This document shows, piece after piece, positions 39,473 through 48,865 of a stretch of DNA of 64,000 nucleotides. Made by a program: the position numbers and the translations under genes. How positions within the stretch are numbered: position 1 is the stretch's first letter; each line of letters opens with the position of its first letter. Where the stretch lies: NCBI RefSeq assembly GCF_014524545.1, contig NZ_CP053557.1, forward strand, positions 2,195,501 through 2,259,500. The letters are read 5' to 3'. This stretch comes from Exiguobacterium sp. Helios (lineage in GTDB: Bacteria > Bacillota > Bacilli > Exiguobacteriales > Exiguobacteriaceae). A model generated the notes under the pieces. It was not told the origin of the DNA and ran no database searches. It saw only the letters and a program-made list of their open reading frames with translations.

Positions 39473-40405
39473 TTAGAGAGAAACGAGTACGACCGTCACG
39501 ATCCAAGCCGTGAAATAAAAGAGCGAGAAGAAAAACATCTTCGAAGCCCACTTAATCTCAGCTTGTTCTTCCTTGATTTTGAGACCTTTCAGTCCCATGT
39601 AGAGCCAGTATCCACCAAGCGCAGCCATGACAAGCATGTAAATGATGCCGTAATGCGCGAGGAGGAGTGATGATGGAACTAAAACTGCAATCCACCATAC
39701 AATTTGCCGTTTCGTGATCGCAAAACCATTGACGACAGGTAACATTGGAATACCGGCAGCCCGGTACTCTTCCGTCCGTCTCATGGCGAGCGCAAGGAAG
39801 TGAGGCGGTTGCCATACGAACATGATGAGAAACAAAATCCATGCATCGATATGAAGTGTTGGAGTGACTGCCGCAAATCCAATGATCGGTGGCACTGCTC
39901 CGGAAATACCACCTACGACTGTATTGATCGTGTGTGTCCGCTTTAACCACATCGTATAGATGACGACGTAGACAAACGAACCAATCAATCCGAAAACTGC
40001 CGCGACATGGTTAACGATCAGCAAGAGAACGGTACCGGTAGCCAGTATCCCAAGTCCTAATGCCAATATCCGTTGCCCATCCATCTTACCGGTAACACTC
40101 GGTCTTCCCATCGTCCGCTCCATCTTGTAATCAATGTCACGGTCGATATAGTTATTGAGGTAACAACTACCGGCAATGACCAGTCCACTTCCGAGAAGCG
40201 TCCACAATAATGTCAACTTCGTCTGCCACAAATACAGTAGAACATCATCCGTTAAGTATGATGCTGCCACGACATAACCTGCGAAGACGGTGATGAGATT
40301 CGCACGAACGATTCCCATCTTTGCTAGGGTGACATAGTCCTTGAACGTCGGCTGATCCGATTGCTCGATCATGATGTCCAGGGTCTCCCCGTTTACTTTC
40401 GCCAT
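39473..40405 (-). CDS. ctaB: Protoheme IX farnesyltransferase (heme O synthase)
   Basis: Converts heme B to heme O, the precursor of heme A. About 310 residues with multiple membrane segments. The prenyltransferase Asp motif NNYIDRDIDYKMERT is near residue 85, and MFVWQPPHFLALAMRR is a UbiA-family feature. AAGGAGG sets ATG 40405 as the start; the frame extends further to 40468. It heads the ctaBCDEF operon, divergent from ctaA. Confidence 0.95.
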   Translation of the reverse strand: MAKVNGETLDIMIEQSDQPTFKDYVTLAKMGIVRANLITVFAGYVVAASYLTDDVLLYLWQTKLTLLWTLLGSGLVIAGSCYLNNYIDRDIDYKMERTMGRPSVTGKMDGQRILALGLGILATGTVLLLIVNHVAAVFGLIGSFVYVVIYTMWLKRTHTINTVVGGISGAVPPIIGFAAVTPTLHIDAWILFLIMFVWQPPHFLALAMRRTEEYRAAGIPMLPVVNGFAITKRQIVWWIAVLVPSSLLLAHYGIIYMLVMAALGGYWLYMGLKGLKIKEEQAEIKWASKMFFFSLFYFTAWIVTVVLVSL

Positions 40406-40730
40406 GTTGTTTCCTCCTTCTAACCGTCCGCGTTCTTTCTGTACGTAGGATTCACGTATTTTCTTCACAGAAATAACACAGACACGCCACGAAACGTCCT
40501 TTTCTCTATAAAAGATACCACATATTCAAGGTCATGACGTATGAAAATACTTTCGACATAATGAACAAAATGTGAAATCTATGTGATTAACCTCACAGTT
40601 CACCATATTTACCTAATATTAGAATAGCGTTCTTCTAAAAGATTGCAAGCGTTTCGATATTTTTTATGCGATACTATTGCTAGGTATTTCAAGTATCATG
40701 TATTTTCTCTAGAAAGGTGGTGGCTGCATT
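40406..40730. promoter_or_regulatory. ctaB/ctaA divergent control region with a TGTGA-N6-TCACA dyad
   Basis: 325 bases without a gene. The perfect dyad TGTGA-TTAACC-TCACA lies at 40582-40597, flanked by further GTGAA and TTCAC half-sites (40572-40576, 40599-40603). This is the spacing of Crp/Fnr-type sites and also close to Rex sites. A cre-like sequence TTGCAAGCGTTTCGAT (40643-40658) has two mismatches to the CcpA consensus. Promoters for ctaA and ctaB must lie here but no strong -35/-10 pair stands out. Confidence 0.55.
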
Positions 40731-41624
40731 TTGAATCGAAAACTTTCGATTTTTTCAGCATTTGTCACATTCACGATGATGATCGTTCTTCTCATGGGGG
40801 GGACCGTCACGAAAACAGATTCCGGAAACGGATGCGGGACCGATTGGCCGCTCTGTCATGGAGAATTGATTCCAACTAATCCAAGTGTCGAAACGATGAT
40901 TGAGTATAGTCACCGCGCAGTAACAGGAGTCGTCGGTTTATTGATCATCGCCTTGTGTCTTTGGACACTTGTCGCTTTCAAAGATCGCCTGGATATCAAG
41001 ATTTTCGCTTTCCTGGCCTTCATTTTCATGTTGATTCAATCCATCGTCGGTGCAGGTGCCGTCGTTTGGCAACAGTCGGATCTCGTCATGGCACTCCATT
41101 TTGGAATCTCATTGATTTCTTTTGCTTCCTTACTTATCTTGACGATCTTGATTATGGAGCGTCCCGGTCAAGAATTCAGGGAATCGGTCCCAGCGTTCTT
41201 GCGTAAACTGTTGTACGGCTTATTGATCTATACGTTAATCGTCGTTTACACAGGAGCGTTCGTCCGCCATGTCGGTGCGACGTATGCCTGCGTCGGCTGG
41301 CCGGTCTGTTCGCAACCGACGATGACGTTCGAAGCGTGGGTTCAAATGATTCACCGGATTTTGGCCGGTCTGTTGTTCTTCTATACGCTGTTCGTTCACT
41401 ACACGGCGATTCGCCTGAAACACCGGACTTCGCGTACCGGTATGTTGTTCGCAACCTTCTTTATCTCTTGTCAGGTTGCAACCGGTGCCTGGATCGTTCT
41501 TGGTGGACATGCCACGTACGTTCCGTTATTACACGCATTCTTGATCACTTGCTATTTCGGAGTCATCTCTTACCTCGCTTACCATGCATTCCGGACGCGA
41601 AAAGACGATTCCCGGTTACGCTGA
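40731..41624 (+). CDS. ctaA: Heme A synthase
   Basis: Oxidises heme O to heme A for the caa3 oxidase. 297 residues with eight membrane segments in two repeats. Extracellular Cys pairs are visible: GNGCGTDWPLCHG and ATYACVGWPVCSQ; conserved His occurs in YSHRAVTG and IHRILAG. The start appears to be TTG, preceded by AAAGGTGG. It is divergent from ctaB, as in Bacillus. Confidence 0.95.
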   Translation: MNRKLSIFSAFVTFTMMIVLLMGGTVTKTDSGNGCGTDWPLCHGELIPTNPSVETMIEYSHRAVTGVVGLLIIALCLWTLVAFKDRLDIKIFAFLAFIFMLIQSIVGAGAVVWQQSDLVMALHFGISLISFASLLILTILIMERPGQEFRESVPAFLRKLLYGLLIYTLIVVYTGAFVRHVGATYACVGWPVCSQPTMTFEAWVQMIHRILAGLLFFYTLFVHYTAIRLKHRTSRTGMLFATFFISCQVATGAWIVLGGHATYVPLLHAFLITCYFGVISYLAYHAFRTRKDDSRLR

Positions 41625-41638
41625 TTAGACTTTCAACT

Positions 41639-41681
41639 AAAAAACAGGGAGAGGATTTAATCCTGCTCCCTGTTTTTTTTT
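41639..41681. terminator. Bidirectional terminator between ctaA and phr
   Basis: Stem AAAACAGGGAG/CTCCCTGTTTT with inner AGGATT/AATCCT pairing. Runs of Ts follow on both strands, serving the convergent ctaA and photolyase genes. Confidence 0.88.
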
Positions 41682-41688
41682 GCACGTT

Positions 41689-43044
41689 TTATTTGAAACG
41701 GGCAATCGCTCGTTTTCGGGCCATGTCATGCTCGACAATCGGCATCGGATAATCGTAATCTTGTCGTTGTTGTTCCGTTGGCTCATGAATCGATGTTTTA
41801 GGTAAATCCTTGAGTTCCGGCAAATAGTGGCGGATAAAGGTTCCATCCTTATCAAATTTCTTCGACTGAGTCGTCGGATTGAAGACTCGGAAATACGGAA
41901 CAGCATCCGTCCCGACCGACGCCGCCCATTGCCACCCGCCAATGTTAGACGCGGCTTCATAATCAACCAGTTTTTTTTGGAAATACCGCTCCCCTTTTTG
42001 CCAATCGACCAGTAAGTCCTTTGTCAAAAAGGACGCGACAATCATCCGCAGACGGTTATGCATCCACCCCGTCGTGTTGAGCTGTCGCATGGCCGCATCG
42101 ACAATCGGATAGCCCGTTTTCCCTTCTGTCCAGGCTTTAAAGCCCGCCTCATCTGTTTCCCATTCAACCTTCGTATACTGCTCGTTGACCGGCAGTCGTT
42201 TGGACTCCGGATAATGCATCAAAATCGTGTAATAAAATTCCCGCCAAATCAATTCTGTCAGATACGTTTGTTTTCCCTTCGAACCTTCCTCCTGATTGAC
42301 GGCTTCATAGATTGTCCGAATTCCGATTTCACCGGTCCGCAGGTAACGAGACATCAGACTTGTTCCGTCGACCGCCGGCAGATCCCGTTGCTCGTCATAA
42401 GAAGACAGATTGTTTTTGATGAATGCCTGCAATCGTTTCGTCGCCTGTTCTTCCCCTACACCAAAGTCAGCCTCCGATGCCGACCGTTTAAAGTAATCCA
42501 ACATAAATGCATTGTTTTGACGTCGTGTATGATAACGTTCTTTCAGGAGATCCAGATTGACCGGATACGGCTTACTGATATCTTTCTTCAAAAAAGTATT
42601 TTTATATGGTGTAAACACTTTATAATAGGAACCGTCATTTTTTTTGACGGCATGTGGATGAAGCAGATGACGGTCAAGTAGACGTTCCGACTTTTTGTCA
42701 CCCCGCTTTTTCATAATCCCGTCGTCACGACTCTTAAACGGTTCTACATATTCAGCGTTAAACAATAAGACATCTGCCATATCTGTCGCCTCGAGAAAAT
42801 CTTTTTCCTGCCCTTCGATGAATCGAATCGGCATCCCGTGTGTTTTACAGTTTTTTGCGAAGTGTTCGAGTGCCTGAAAGAAATATTGTTGCCTCGCATC
42901 ATACTCTCCGATATAGTCTGGATTCACCCAAAAAACGAACTCGACGTTTGCCTGTTCATCCTTTTCTAGATAGTCGACCGCTTGTGCCAACATGTGATTG
43001 TCCTCGATTCGAAAATCACTTCGAATCCAGCAGATGATGTTCAT
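41689..43044 (-). CDS. Deoxyribodipyrimidine photolyase family protein
   Basis: Light-driven repair of UV-induced pyrimidine dimers using FAD. The 451-residue protein has an N-terminal antenna-binding domain (IICWIRSDFRIEDNHML) and a C-terminal FAD domain with LIWREFYYTILMHYPES, TGYPIVDAAMRQL and SNIGGWQWAASVGTDA. The pattern is of class I CPD photolyases, though cryptochrome-like relatives share it. It is inserted between ctaA and pyc, a position it does not hold in Bacillus. Confidence 0.9.
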   Translation of the reverse strand: MNIICWIRSDFRIEDNHMLAQAVDYLEKDEQANVEFVFWVNPDYIGEYDARQQYFFQALEHFAKNCKTHGMPIRFIEGQEKDFLEATDMADVLLFNAEYVEPFKSRDDGIMKKRGDKKSERLLDRHLLHPHAVKKNDGSYYKVFTPYKNTFLKKDISKPYPVNLDLLKERYHTRRQNNAFMLDYFKRSASEADFGVGEEQATKRLQAFIKNNLSSYDEQRDLPAVDGTSLMSRYLRTGEIGIRTIYEAVNQEEGSKGKQTYLTELIWREFYYTILMHYPESKRLPVNEQYTKVEWETDEAGFKAWTEGKTGYPIVDAAMRQLNTTGWMHNRLRMIVASFLTKDLLVDWQKGERYFQKKLVDYEAASNIGGWQWAASVGTDAVPYFRVFNPTTQSKKFDKDGTFIRHYLPELKDLPKTSIHEPTEQQRQDYDYPMPIVEHDMARKRAIARFK

Positions 43045-43147
43045 ATTCGTGCCTCCCTAAAATAATGATGAACGAAAAGCAGGCAATCCGCCATGCGTTT
43101 TGCCTGCTTTCGTCATACTGTATTTATGCCGATTTACGTTTCGTGTG

Positions 43148-46100
43148 TTAAATGAATTCAATCAATAAGTCTTGACTCGCGATAGCTTCGCCTTCTTTGA
43201 CGTGGACCGACTTGATCTCACCGTCTTCAGGTGCTTGAATCGTCGTCTCCATTTTCATTGCTTCCGTTACAAGCAACTGCTCTCCCTTACGAACCCGCGT
43301 TCCAGGCTCAACTAAGACTTTCAAGACGCTACCCGGCATAGACGCACCAATCTGTTTCGGATTCGAACGATCGGCTTTCGGACGGCTTGATGAGCTTTCT
43401 TTAATGCTGATATCTTTTACTTCGACTTCACGCGGCACACCGTTCATCTCGTAGTAGATGACACGGACACCATGATCGTTTGGTTGACCAATTTGAATCA
43501 ACTTCAAATACAACGTTTTTCCGCGCTCGATTTCGACCTCGATCGTTTCCCCAAGACGCATGCCGTGGAAGAACGTGCTCGTATCGAGAACTGAAATATC
43601 ACCATATCGTGCAACGTACGAACTGTAATCGAGGAATACCTTCGGATACAAAGCGTATGCCAAGGCATCAAACTCCGTCACCGGACGTTCCAGTTTTTCG
43701 AACAGTTCATGCTTGATGGCATCAAAATTGAGTGGCTCCATCATTTTTCCAGGACGCTCCGTCAACGGCTCGACGCCTTTGAGGATTGCCGCCTGGACTT
43801 GTTTCGGGAAACCGTCTGGTGGCGTCCCAAGCTCCCCTTTCATCAATTCGACGACAGAATCCGGGAAATCGAGATTGCTGGCACGTTCCAGTACATCTTC
43901 TTCCGTCAAATGATGCTGGACCATGAATAAAGCCATATCGCCGACGACTTTTGAAGATGGTGTAACTTTAACGATGTCACCGAACAACATGTTGACACGG
44001 GCATACATCGTTTTAACTTCAGACCAACGATCCGCGAGACCGACAGCTTTTGCTTGTTGTTGAAGATTTGAGTACTGACCACCCGGCATCTCGTGATCAT
44101 AGACTGTCGGATTCGGAGCTAACATATCAAGTTCAAACGCTTGATAGAGATGGCGTACATCCTGCCAATAGTCCGACACTTGTTCGAATTTTTGGACAGA
44201 TACGAGCGGCTGACGTTTATGACCGCTTAATGCATGAATCAAACTTCCTCCGGCAGGCTGACTTGTCAGACCGGCCATACTTGAAGCAGCGACATCCACG
44301 ATATCGACTCCGGCATCGACAGCCCGGGCATACGTGTAAATTCCGTTTCCGCTTGCATCATGCGTATGCAGATGAATCGGCAAATCAACAGCATCTTTTA
44401 ATGCTGAGACCAAAGCATAAGCAGCTTCCGGTTTCAGTAATCCTGCCATATCCTTGATGGCAATGATATGAGCACCACTCGCTTCGAGCTGTTTCGCCAG
44501 CTTGACGTAATACGGAAGATGATATTTCGGACGATTCGCATCGAACAAGTCGCCTGTATAACAAACTGCTGCTTCGGCGATTTTTCCCGTCGGCAAGACA
44601 GCATCGATCGCAAGCTGAATGGATTCCGGATTGTTTAAGCTGTCGAAGATTCGGAACACATCGACACCTGCTTGGGCTGCTTCTTTTACGAAGGCATGAA
44701 TGACATTGTCCGGATAGTTTTTATAACCTACTGCATTGGCTCCGCGTAACAACATCTGAATCAAAACATTCGGCATTTTTTCGCGTAATTGCATCAAACG
44801 GACCCACGGATCTTCTGACAGGAACCGGTATGCCACATCAAATGTTGCTCCACCCCAAGCTTCCACTGAGAAGAGTTCCGGTAACAGTTTAGCTTCCGCT
44901 TCCGCGATGGCGATTAAATCCTTCGTCCGCATCCGCGTCGCAAGTAACGACTGGTGGGCATCCCGGAATGTCGTATCCGTCAATTGGACGCGTTCTTGTG
45001 CTTTTAGCCAGTTGATGACACCAAGTGGTCCTTCCGCGTCAAGAATCGCTTTAGCTCCTGCTTGATAGTCGGCAGGCAGATCTTTTGGAATCCGGACGTC
45101 ACGGGCAATCGGTTTTTCGATTTTTCCGATTCCGGGGAAACCGTTGACAGATACTTCTCCAATATATGTCAGCAGCTTCGTTCCACGGTCTTGTCGTTTC
45201 GGGAAGATGAACAATTCTTTTGTATCATCGATGAACGACGTATTGTAATCACCGCTGATAAACGCATGGTGTTTCAATACATTACTTAAGAATGGAATAT
45301 TGGTTTTAATGCCACGGATTCGGAATTCGCTTAAGTTCCGGCTCATTTTTGCAACGGCTTGATCATAGGTTAAGCCGTGTGTCGAAATCTTAACGAGTAA
45401 AGAATCGTAATAAGGTGAAATCTCAGCACCGACATAGGCATTTCCACCGTCGAGACGAACACCAAAACCGCCTGGTGAACGGTAGGCCTTGATTTTGCCC
45501 GTATCCGGCAAGAAGCCGTTTTCCGGATCTTCTGATGTAATCCGGCTTTGAATGGCGAAACCTAACATTTGAATCTCTTCTTGTGCAGGAATACCCACTA
45601 ATTTACTATGTAGTGATTCCCCTTCCGCGACTCGGATTTGTGTCTGAACGATATCAATCCCGGTAATCATTTCCGTAATCGTATGTTCAACCTGAACACG
45701 CGGATTGACTTCGATGAAATAGAATGATTCGTCTTGTGTCACCAAAAATTCAACCGTTCCGGCATTTTCATAACCGACGTGCTTCATCAATGTGACAGCT
45801 GCATCACAAATCTTTTGGCGCCCCTCATCTGATAACGTGACACATGGCGCGACTTCGACAACTTTTTGGTGTCGGCGTTGCACTGAACAATCACGTTCGA
45901 ACAAATGAACGATGTTGCCATGGGCATCTCCAATGATTTGAACTTCAATATGTTTTGGACGTTCAATCAATTTCTCAACGTATATTTCGTCTGAGCCGAA
46001 TGCTTTTAAGGCTTCCGATTTTGCCCGTTCAATCATGTCCGGTAACTCTTCTTCGGTCCGGACGACACGCATACCGCGTCCACCGCCGCCTAAAGAAGCT

Positions 46101-46582
46101 TTGACCATCAATGGATAACCGGCCTTTTCAGCAAAAGCATACGCTTCATCAATTGATGTAATCGGACCATCCGTACCCGGAATAACAGGTAAACCGGCTT
46201 CAATGGCCGTCGTCCGCGCACGGACTTTATCGCCAAAACTGTAGAGATGTTCTTCTCGGGGACCGATGAAAATAATGCCTTCTTCGCGGCATCGTGTAGC
46301 GAGTTCAATATTTTCTGATAAAAAACCGTACCCGGGATGGATTGCATCACATTCCGCTTTCTTCGCAGTCTCGATGATTCCTTCGATATCAAGATACGCT
46401 TCAATCGGCTTTTTCCCCTCGCCAATCCGGTATGCTTCATCTGCTTTATACCGGTGAAGCGATCCCTTATCTTCTCGTGAATAAATAGCGACTGTCCGAA
46501 TCCCAAGTTCGGTTGCCGCACGGAATACGCGAATCGCGATTTCTCCGCGGTTGGCGACAAGAATCTTTTTGATTTTAGTCAA
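43148..46582 (-). CDS. pyc: Pyruvate carboxylase
   Basis: Biotin enzyme forming oxaloacetate from pyruvate and bicarbonate to refill the TCA cycle. About 1144 residues: biotin carboxylase (1-450, starting KILVANRGEIAIRVFRA), carboxyltransferase (about 530-800, TFRDAHQSLLATRMRT), and a C-terminal biotin domain with EAMKMET (biotinyl Lys near 1110). AAAGGGGGAG lies six bases before a TTG at 46582; the reading frame is open to 46618. It overlaps ftsW by eight bases. Confidence 0.97.
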   Translation of the reverse strand: MTKIKKILVANRGEIAIRVFRAATELGIRTVAIYSREDKGSLHRYKADEAYRIGEGKKPIEAYLDIEGIIETAKKAECDAIHPGYGFLSENIELATRCREEGIIFIGPREEHLYSFGDKVRARTTAIEAGLPVIPGTDGPITSIDEAYAFAEKAGYPLMVKASLGGGGRGMRVVRTEEELPDMIERAKSEALKAFGSDEIYVEKLIERPKHIEVQIIGDAHGNIVHLFERDCSVQRRHQKVVEVAPCVTLSDEGRQKICDAAVTLMKHVGYENAGTVEFLVTQDESFYFIEVNPRVQVEHTITEMITGIDIVQTQIRVAEGESLHSKLVGIPAQEEIQMLGFAIQSRITSEDPENGFLPDTGKIKAYRSPGGFGVRLDGGNAYVGAEISPYYDSLLVKISTHGLTYDQAVAKMSRNLSEFRIRGIKTNIPFLSNVLKHHAFISGDYNTSFIDDTKELFIFPKRQDRGTKLLTYIGEVSVNGFPGIGKIEKPIARDVRIPKDLPADYQAGAKAILDAEGPLGVINWLKAQERVQLTDTTFRDAHQSLLATRMRTKDLIAIAEAEAKLLPELFSVEAWGGATFDVAYRFLSEDPWVRLMQLREKMPNVLIQMLLRGANAVGYKNYPDNVIHAFVKEAAQAGVDVFRIFDSLNNPESIQLAIDAVLPTGKIAEAAVCYTGDLFDANRPKYHLPYYVKLAKQLEASGAHIIAIKDMAGLLKPEAAYALVSALKDAVDLPIHLHTHDASGNGIYTYARAVDAGVDIVDVAASSMAGLTSQPAGGSLIHALSGHKRQPLVSVQKFEQVSDYWQDVRHLYQAFELDMLAPNPTVYDHEMPGGQYSNLQQQAKAVGLADRWSEVKTMYARVNMLFGDIVKVTPSSKVVGDMALFMVQHHLTEEDVLERASNLDFPDSVVELMKGELGTPPDGFPKQVQAAILKGVEPLTERPGKMMEPLNFDAIKHELFEKLERPVTEFDALAYALYPKVFLDYSSYVARYGDISVLDTSTFFHGMRLGETIEVEIERGKTLYLKLIQIGQPNDHGVRVIYYEMNGVPREVEVKDISIKESSSSRPKADRSNPKQIGASMPGSVLKVLVEPGTRVRKGEQLLVTEAMKMETTIQAPEDGEIKSVHVKEGEAIASQDLLIEFI

Positions 46583-47846
46583 CTGATGCTCCCCCTTTAG
46601 GTAATGAACTCGTAGCACTCATCTTTCGTGCTTCCTGTACTTCTTTATGATACGCTATCCGGTGCTTGTTTTGCATCGAAATATTTGCCACGACACCAAG
46701 CATCGTACTCATGACGAGAAGCGAAGACCCGCCGTAACTGATGAACGGTAACGTCACACCGGTCCCCGGAAACAGACCGGACATCGCTCCGATATTGATG
46801 CCGGTTTGAATAAAGATGATGGACGAAATGCCGAATGCCACCATGCTCGAGTAGATGGAAGCCGATTGCCGGGCAATGAGCGCACCTTGCCACATTAAAA
46901 AGAACAACAACCCCAGCACAATCAGGACTCCGACGAATCCGAGTTCTTCCGAGATAATCGACATGATATAATCGGTCTCCGGTTCCGGCAGATAACCATA
47001 CTTTTGAAAGCTATTCCCTAAACCAACTCCAAAGAATCCTCCGTGGGCAATCGAGATGACCGAATTGATCAATTGATACCCTTTTCCTTCCGCATCCAGA
47101 AAGGGATTGAAGATGGCATTGATTCGTTCCATCTGATTGGCGGAAAAATTGTTCCAGGCATACAGAGCGGCTCCTGCTGCGAATACAATGGCAACAGCGA
47201 TATAGCCGCGCGGTAATCCGACTGCAAACCAAATCATCGCCGTAATTAAGAGTAAAATGAATAATCCGCCATCATCCGGTTGCATCCGGATAATCATGGC
47301 ATAAGGGGCGAGTAACACGATGAACGGAATCAAAATCCAGTCCGTGAAACTGAGCAAAATCCGCTTGCCGGATGAATCCGGTGCGATTTGACGATGAATG
47401 AAGTGGTGGACGATTCCAATCACACCATTCATCTGCCCTTTATGTTTTTGATCAAAATAGTTGGCAAGACCGATGACGAGAACAAATTTACACAGCTCGA
47501 TCGGCTGAATCAAGAAAATCCCGAAATTCAACCAGGCACGCGCCCCGTTCAACGGTGTAGCAAACAGCGTTGCCGTCAACATACCGAACGTGATGACATA
47601 TAAAGCCAACCGTACCAATGGTCCTCGGAAAATCTCATGATTCAGATGGGCGACAAACAAGAAGATAGCAATCGCCATCACATCAAACATCAATTGTTTC
47701 TCAAAAAATGAGGTGTTTGCGTAATCGCCACCGTTCCAGACACTGGCACTGTAAACCATCACCGTGCTGATCGCCATCAGAATCAGCATCGTGAAGAAGA
47801 GGCGATAATCAAAAAACGCACGTTTTTCCTTAAACTTCGATTGCAT
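46575..47846 (-). CDS. ftsW: FtsW/RodA family SEDS glycosyltransferase
   Basis: Polymerises lipid II during septal (or lateral) wall growth together with a class B PBP. About 423 residues with ten membrane segments. SEDS features include MIIRMQPDDGGLFILLL, SEELGFVGVLIVLG and GVTLPFISYGGSSLLVM. It sits upstream of pyc, exactly where B. subtilis ftsW lies, which favours FtsW over RodA. ATG 47846 is preferred over GTG 47855. Confidence 0.9.
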   Translation of the reverse strand: MQSKFKEKRAFFDYRLFFTMLILMAISTVMVYSASVWNGGDYANTSFFEKQLMFDVMAIAIFLFVAHLNHEIFRGPLVRLALYVITFGMLTATLFATPLNGARAWLNFGIFLIQPIELCKFVLVIGLANYFDQKHKGQMNGVIGIVHHFIHRQIAPDSSGKRILLSFTDWILIPFIVLLAPYAMIIRMQPDDGGLFILLLITAMIWFAVGLPRGYIAVAIVFAAGAALYAWNNFSANQMERINAIFNPFLDAEGKGYQLINSVISIAHGGFFGVGLGNSFQKYGYLPEPETDYIMSIISEELGFVGVLIVLGLLFFLMWQGALIARQSASIYSSMVAFGISSIIFIQTGINIGAMSGLFPGTGVTLPFISYGGSSLLVMSTMLGVVANISMQNKHRIAYHKEVQEARKMSATSSLPKGGASVD

Positions 47847-47879
47847 TATGTACACGTCCTTTTTCTAATTCCTAGTTCT

Positions 47880-47918
47880 AAAAAAAAATACCCAAACGCC
47901 GCATTTCACGTTTGAGTA
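47880..47918 (-). terminator. Terminator downstream of ylaN
   Basis: Stem ACTCAAACG/CGTTTGGGT followed on the minus strand by a run of eight Ts after one A. Confidence 0.82.
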
Positions 47919-47923
47919 GAAAA

Positions 47924-48202
47924 TCAGCACGTCTCCGCATCATGTAAATCAGATAATTGCTGTTCTAATGAGTCGAGTAATTGTTTTCCTTCACTCGCAT
48001 CAATCAGTTCGAGACGAACGGCAAAATCAATTTGGCGTGACAATCCGAACATTTGTGTATCCAATACTTCCTCATACAGAGGACATTGTGGCATCGTTAA
48101 ATTCGCAAGCTGGACCTCGATCAACCGGCGGATTTTATGGGCATCCGCTTCTAGTAGCTCAAGAGCGCGCTGGCGATGAACTGTCCCGATTTCAGTTGAC
48201 AA
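47924..48202 (-). CDS. ylaN: YlaN family (DUF1507) protein
   Basis: 92-residue helical protein of the YlaN family. In B. subtilis, YlaN is needed under low iron and interacts with Fur. Recognisable stretches are [19 protein letters not shown] and [17 protein letters not shown]. The start is TTG at 48202, seven bases after GGAGG. Neighbour ftsW follows downstream, as in Bacillus. Confidence 0.9.
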   Translation of the reverse strand: MSTEIGTVHRQRALELLEADAHKIRRLIEVQLANLTMPQCPLYEEVLDTQMFGLSRQIDFAVRLELIDASEGKQLLDSLEQQLSDLHDAETC

Positions 48203-48282
48203 TCCAATCCCTCCTCATCAAATGACGCGTTCCTGTTATAGCTAAACTTTACCTTACTTTCGCCAACAATTCAACGTTTCGG

Positions 48283-48288
48283 TATAAT
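48283..48288 (+). promoter_or_regulatory. Candidate -10 of the gene at 48325
   Basis: TATAAT at 48283-48288, some 37 bases upstream of the start codon. The -35 region has no good match, so confidence is limited. Confidence 0.45.
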
Positions 48289-48324
48289 GGATTTGCACGA
48301 CTCATACATTTAGGGGGAATAATG

Positions 48325-48786
48325 ATGATTTTTCCGATTACAGGTAACGTCCGCTATCCACTGACGATCGACCCAACGGTTTGGATCTTCGATGAACGGA
48401 AGATTGAAGTCGACCACATTGGGAAAGAAGTCGGAGATAACGCACAAGAAGCTTATTATGCCAAGATGGGGGCCGCTTGGGATAAAGGAATTACGGAAGG
48501 CAGCCGGACTGACCATAACAAACCGATGACGCGCGAAGAAAAAGATGCCGCCTTGCGCGGGTCATTTGCCATGCCGCTTGCACCGTTCATTCAAAATGCC
48601 GAGCCGTTCGAAGGCGCAGCCGCTTTACGGTTCGAAGGAACGGAAACGGTTGAACTTGATCTGAATACGTTACCGGAACTGTACTTACAGTTTTCAAAAG
48701 ACGGAAAAGTGTTAAGCGATGGTCCTGTCCATCTGCTTTACCGTGATCAAATCGTCCGCTCTGTGACTCTTATAACTGTAGTATGA
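48325..48786 (+). CDS. Hypothetical cytosolic protein
   Basis: 153 residues from ATG 48325 (an ATG at 48322 is closer to AGGGGGA). No signal peptide or membrane segment. It begins MIFPITGNVRYPLTIDPTVW and is charged in the middle. I do not recognise a domain with confidence. It stands between ylaN and phoH on the opposite strand, with its own -10-like element and a terminator. Confidence 0.7.
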   Translation: MIFPITGNVRYPLTIDPTVWIFDERKIEVDHIGKEVGDNAQEAYYAKMGAAWDKGITEGSRTDHNKPMTREEKDAALRGSFAMPLAPFIQNAEPFEGAAALRFEGTETVELDLNTLPELYLQFSKDGKVLSDGPVHLLYRDQIVRSVTLITVV

Positions 48787-48801
48787 TCTAAAAAAAGATA
48801 T

Positions 48802-48854
48802 AAAAAGCCGCTTCTGTGCCTTCTTAACGTGAAGGAAACAGAAACGGCTTTTTT
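48802..48854. terminator. Bidirectional terminator
   Basis: Long interrupted stem: AAAAAGCCG/CGGCTTTTTT outside, TTCTGT/ACAGAA and CCTTC/GAAGG inside. It serves the convergent 48325 gene and phoH-like gene. Confidence 0.85.
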
Positions 48855-48865
48855 GTCGCGTTTGC

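Noticed and set aside
40643-40658. CcpA cre site upstream of ctaA as a firm call
   Set aside because: Two mismatches to the consensus, both in the right half; a similar imperfect match also occurs upstream of rsmH, so it is mentioned only within the intergenic region.
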